Assembly (NCBI GenBank): GCA_900767385.1
Contig: CAAFYY010000090.1
Span: 1-8,702, forward strand
Direction: 5' to 3'
Origin: Bacteroidales bacterium
GTDB taxonomy: Bacteria > Bacteroidota > Bacteroidia > Bacteroidales > Paludibacteraceae
DNA: 8,702 nucleotides
Shown: one piece after another, positions 5,380 through 8,702 of the stretch
How the letters are laid out: each line of letters opens with the position of its first letter
Numbering within the stretch: the first letter of the stretch is position 1
Made by a program: the position numbers and the translations under genes
The notes under the pieces: model-generated
Seen by the model: only the letters and a program-made list of their open reading frames with translations
What the model was told of the DNA's origin: nothing
Databases searched by the model: none

Positions 5380-6819
5380 ATGCGGATGAGAAAATTCCTC
5401 TTTTTGACTATCATACTACTGACAGCATGTTGCTTGTCGGTCTTTGGACGTTCTCGTAAAACAGTTGTTATTCTGGCTGTTAATGATATGCATGCCTCTA
5501 TTGACAATATGGCATTATTGGCTACGGTTGTCGACAGTGTGCGTCAGGAACAAAAGAATGTGATTGTGGTCTCTTCGGGCGACAATCGCACGGGAAATCC
5601 TGTGAACGATAAGTACCCAGAGATTTGTTATCCTATGACTAACCTGATGAATAAGATAGGATTCAACCTCTCAGCGTTGGGTAATCACGAGTTTGACGAT
5701 GGTGCAGAGACACTCCGTCACACTATCAATACCTCCAATTTCCGCTACGTTTGTTCCAATCTGTATGCTGTTGACTCGCTTCGTCTGCATGTGGATCCGT
5801 TCAAGGTGATTGAAATAGATGGACTTCGACTCGGATTCTTGGGCTTGATTCAGGTGAAAAATGACAACTATCCCGAGTTTCATCCAAAGAACAATGTCGG
5901 TCTGTCGTTCACTCGACCTGAAGTTGAATTGAGAAAATATGGTCAATGGATGAGTCAGTTCTGTAACGCTTCCATGCTTTTGTCGCATCTGGGCCACGAA
6001 AAAGATGTAGAGCTCACTGCCTCTGCTCCATACTTGGACGTAATCATTGGTGGTCATACCCATACCGACGTGATTGACAATGATTTTCATAACGGCGTCT
6101 TGGTTACCCAAAATGTGGCGCGATTGAAGAGCGTGACCGAAATCAAACTGTTTTTTGAGGATGGCCAGTTGGTCGCAAGAAGTTCTCACAAAATCTTGCT
6201 TAACAAACAGACCCCTAAGCCGAGTATTCAGGCGTTGATAGAGTCCTACAACAACAACGAGATTTTCAAACGTGTGGTTGCTGTGGCAGACGAAGATTTT
6301 ACTAATACAGAGGCGTTGGGTTGTATGATGAGTGATGCTTTACGTCAGTATACAGGTGCCAACTTCGCCCTGCAAAATGGCGGCGGAGTCCGCCTTCCCT
6401 CTTTGCCAAAGGGTGATATCACCATCAAAGACGTGTATGCACTTGATCCGTTTGGCAATGAACTCCAAGTGCTGACCTTGACTGGCGAGCAGATCTACAA
6501 ACTGTTGGCAAGTGCTTACGAACTGGATAGATGCCTCCCTTCTTTCCCATCTGGATTTACCTATACGATGGAACTTGATAGTGCAACAAAGGCTATCAAG
6601 TCGTTGGAAGTCAGAATGGACAATGGTAAGTTGTTGAATAGAAAAAAGACATATACCGTTGCACTCAACAGTTATATGGCTACTGTATATCAGTTTGGAC
6701 AACCGATTAAATCGGATGGGTTGGGAGTCAGCTGCACCGATGCATTGCTTGCCTTTATACGCAAAGCAGGGCGTCTCAACTATCTTAACAAAAAAAGAGT
6801 AACAATCAAAAGAGAATAA
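5380..6819 (+). CDS. Exported 5'-nucleotidase / metallophosphatase with both domains in one chain
   Basis: A 479-residue protein of the UshA/5'-nucleotidase family, which removes phosphate from nucleotides or related esters outside the cytoplasm using a two-metal site. The N terminus (1-22) is basic then hydrophobic, and LTAC at 14-17 fits a lipobox; cleavage after VFG near residue 23 by signal peptidase I is the alternative. The metallophosphatase domain (about 28-275) shows NDMH (Asp36, His38), SSGDN (Asp68), GNHEFDDG (Asn102, His103), SHLGHE (His203) and GGHTHT (His226, His228). The C-terminal nucleotidase domain (about 300-470) shows NGGGVR and DPFGNELQVLTLTG, matching the substrate-binding half. 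Many Bacteroides relatives carry these halves as two adjacent genes; here they are fused. The ATG at 5380 follows a good promoter; an in-frame ATG at 5386 is possible. LemA begins 6 bp downstream. The exact substrate is unknown. Confidence 0.92.
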   Translation: MRMRKFLFLTIILLTACCLSVFGRSRKTVVILAVNDMHASIDNMALLATVVDSVRQEQKNVIVVSSGDNRTGNPVNDKYPEICYPMTNLMNKIGFNLSALGNHEFDDGAETLRHTINTSNFRYVCSNLYAVDSLRLHVDPFKVIEIDGLRLGFLGLIQVKNDNYPEFHPKNNVGLSFTRPEVELRKYGQWMSQFCNASMLLSHLGHEKDVELTASAPYLDVIIGGHTHTDVIDNDFHNGVLVTQNVARLKSVTEIKLFFEDGQLVARSSHKILLNKQTPKPSIQALIESYNNNEIFKRVVAVADEDFTNTEALGCMMSDALRQYTGANFALQNGGGVRLPSLPKGDITIKDVYALDPFGNELQVLTLTGEQIYKLLASAYELDRCLPSFPSGFTYTMELDSATKAIKSLEVRMDNGKLLNRKKTYTVALNSYMATVYQFGQPIKSDGLGVSCTDALLAFIRKAGRLNYLNKKRVTIKRE

Positions 6820-6825
6820 GTAATC

Positions 6826-7377
6826 ATGAAGTTAATTGTAATTATTGCCATTATCGTAGTATTGGTGGCATTGTGGATTATTAGAGTACAACGCAATCTT
6901 GTGTCGTCTGATGAGAATTGCTGTAATGCAATGAGTCAGATTGGTGTTCAACAGCAAAGCCGTTGGGATGCCCTTACCGCTTTGGCAGAATTGACCAAGA
7001 GTTACTCGGAACATGAGTACAATGCTTTGAAAGAGATTATTGCTATGCGTCAGGGCGTAAATGGTAATTCCTCAGCAGAACAGGCTGATGCTCAGGAACA
7101 ACTCTTGACAAAAGCAATGCGCAGCATCAATATGACTGTTGAGCGTTATCCAGATTTGAAGGCTAATCAAACCTATATCAAAACAATGGATAGTGTCAAT
7201 CTCTATGAGAGTCAAGTGCGCACTTCTCGTATGATTTACAATGATAGCGTGACTATCTACAACCGCTTGATTCGTCAATTCCCAACTTCATTCGTTGCTT
7301 CCATGCTTCATTTTGACAAACGCGATTATCTCCAGGAAAACAAAGAAACGGCTTCTATGCCATCAATGAAAATCTAA
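6826..7377 (+). CDS. LemA family membrane-anchored protein
   Basis: A 183-residue protein with an N-terminal hydrophobic helix (about 2-20) and a helical soluble domain outside the membrane, the standard LemA layout and length. Family signatures are AMSQIGVQQQSRWDAL (35-50), LTKSYSEHE (57-65), ERYPDLKANQ (106-115), IYNDSVTIYNRLIRQFP (137-153) and a final motif ending DYLQ. The molecular role of LemA proteins is not settled; they often occur beside DUF2207 or TPM-domain membrane proteins, as here. It starts 6 bp after the nucleotidase stop, and its TAA shares one base with the ATG of the next gene (TAATG), so translation is probably coupled. An internal TATG-type start is not needed, because the first ATG gives the intact membrane helix. 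Confidence 0.93.
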   Translation: MKLIVIIAIIVVLVALWIIRVQRNLVSSDENCCNAMSQIGVQQQSRWDALTALAELTKSYSEHEYNALKEIIAMRQGVNGNSSAEQADAQEQLLTKAMRSINMTVERYPDLKANQTYIKTMDSVNLYESQVRTSRMIYNDSVTIYNRLIRQFPTSFVASMLHFDKRDYLQENKETASMPSMKI

Positions 7378-8688
7378 TGAGGAAGTTCTTTGTCATACTT
7401 TTTCTTTCGCTGATTCCGCTATGGACTCTTGCCACTCAGCCAGCCACACACTCTGTTGATGTGACTGTCCGACTGCAGCCTGATGGCTCTGCTTTCGTTA
7501 CGGAATCGTGGACTATCACGATAGCTTCCGGCACCGAGTGGTATACTGTAATGGATAACCTTGGCGAAGGACGACAGCTACAATTGCTGGGGGTTACAGA
7601 GAACGGGGTAGAGTATATCAATGAAGGCGAGTGGGATGTGGATCGTTCAATCAGCGAGAAAGCAAACCGCTGTGGCTTGATAAAGAAACGCAATAATTCG
7701 TATGAGATTTGTTGGGGTGTTGGCATTTATGGAGATCATACTTTTGAGATGAACTACTATTTGACCAACCTGCTGCAAGGTTATACGGATTATGATGGCT
7801 TTAATTTTATGTTTGTCTCACGCGGCATCAGTCCTTCTCCACAGAATGTGAAGGTTACGGTTCTCGCTCCAGATACATTGAAGTTTACACCCGAAAATAC
7901 AAAGATTGCCGGTTTTGGCTATAAAGGTAAGTGTAACTTTTTTGAAGGTACGGTAGTCGCTCACTCCGACCAACCTTTTAGTGAAGAGAGCGGACTGATT
8001 ATCTTGATGCAATGTGCAAAAGGACTCTTTCTGCCAGCATTGTCGCACGACACCCCATTTGCCGACGTTGTCGATGAGGCTTTGGAGGATAGCGACTATG
8101 AGGAGGTAGGAACAGAGGAATTCAAGAGGGAGAAGACCTGGAAGGACTGGGTGCTGAGTTTCTTTGTGTTCTTGGCATTCGGGTTGCCAATACTGTTGGT
8201 TCTCTTTATTACTTTTTCTTTCAAAAAAATCTTGTTGTGGAGAGAAACGGGAAAGAGGATGGAGGATATTCCGTGGTCACGCGATTTCCCATACGGAAAC
8301 GATCTGTTTGCTACGTTCTCTTTGCTTAATAAATTGGAGTTGTCCCAAGATAATGGCATTGTCTCGGCACTTGTTCTTAAAATGGTGCAGAATGGCGCTT
8401 TGGAGCCACGTCCAACCAATAAAAAAGATAAGGTGGAATTTTCTTTTCATCCGGAACATCTTTCAAAAAACACCTATGAGAAGGAGTTGTTTGATATGAT
8501 GCTGACAGCCAGTGGCTCGGATCATATCTTACAAGAGAAGGAATTCCGTCGTTGGTCAATTCGTCATGCCGAACAGGTCTGCAAATGGTTTGAGACTATC
8601 AAAGTGCATGGAGAAAATAATCTGAATAGCTATGTGATGAAGAAATCAGGCAATACACATAGTAAATCGGAGTTTAAAATGTACAAGC
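7377..8688 (+). CDS. DUF2207 membrane protein, 3' end missing
   Basis: An open frame from the ATG at 7377 runs off the window with no stop; about 437 residues are genuine. A signal peptide (1-20, ending TLAT/Q) precedes an extracytoplasmic beta-rich region (about 25-210), where VDVTVRLQPDGSAFVTESW is typical of the DUF2207 N-terminal domain. An acidic linker (230-250) leads to a transmembrane helix at about 258-280, then a basic cytoplasmic part with RDFPYGNDLFATFSLLNKL and the helical ALVLKMVQNGAL (331-342), the winged-helix-like segment usual in this family. Family members normally end with a further hydrophobic segment and low-complexity tail, so perhaps 100-200 residues are missing. It overlaps the LemA stop by one base (TAATG), a common pairing. 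Function is unknown; a joint membrane role with LemA is inferred. The frame continues to 8702, but its last codons come from adapter bases. Confidence 0.88.
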
Positions 8689-8702
8689 AGATCGGAAGAG
8701 CA
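8689..8702 (+). other. Illumina TruSeq adapter remnant at the contig end
   Basis: The last 14 bases, AGATCGGAAGAGCA, equal the first 14 bases of the TruSeq indexed (read 1 side) adapter. Chance identity over 14 set bases is about 1 in 4^14 at a given place, and the match sits exactly at the end. This is an untrimmed sequencing artefact and not genome; the first one or two bases could be shared with real sequence. Confidence 0.93.

Noticed and set aside
8096..8559. Short frames on both strands near the right edge
   Set aside because: They overlap the DUF2207 frame, which is continuous from 7377 with a signal peptide, transmembrane helix and family motifs.
8440..8702. Frameshift or pseudogene at the end of DUF2207
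   Set aside because: The frame stays open; only the last 14 bases are foreign (adapter), so the gene is truncated by assembly and not broken.

Overview
The window looks like Bacteroidales chromosome, most likely Prevotellaceae. Three things point there: protein families typical of that order (a DUF4922 protein, a SpoIID-domain protein with no leader, an AmpG-like permease), promoters of the Bacteroidetes TAnnTTTG type in place of a sigma70 -10 box, and few Shine-Dalgarno sequences before starts. The genus is inferred. The window is probably a whole metagenomic contig: its left edge falls exactly on a tandem-repeat unit, and its last 14 bases match the start of the Illumina TruSeq adapter.

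Layout. Positions 1-252 hold six copies of a 42-bp tandem repeat, followed by a gene-free stretch to 466 with two possible hairpins. Four minus-strand genes follow, in transcription order: hutI (imidazolonepropionase, 5219-3981), a DUF4922 / HIT-superfamily nucleotidyltransferase-like gene (3977-3087), a SpoIID-domain gene (about 3031-1760) and an AmpG/MurT-like permease (1741-467). They are tightly packed and probably form one operon. From a 160-bp divergent intergenic region with a TAnnTTTG box on each strand, a plus-strand set runs right: a one-piece 5'-nucleotidase/metallophosphatase (5380-6819), a LemA-family protein (6826-7377) and a DUF2207 membrane protein (from 7377, overlapping the LemA stop by one base) cut off by the contig end.

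How the genes may work together. HutI does a late step of histidine breakdown. SpoIID domains cleave peptidoglycan glycan strands and AmpG-like permeases import wall fragments, so the downstream half of the left operon suggests cell-wall recycling, although this SpoIID protein has no visible export signal. The DUF4922 protein has an HxHxQ motif and a CxxC pair, as in nucleotide-sugar or Ap4A phosphorylases; its substrate cannot be read from sequence. On the right, an exported nucleotidase is followed by a LemA-DUF2207 pair, a common combination of membrane proteins with poorly known function.

I found no tRNA, rRNA, CRISPR array, transposase or clear defence system. The best candidates for something undescribed are the phased palindromic array at the left edge and the DUF4922-SpoIID-permease module behind hutI.
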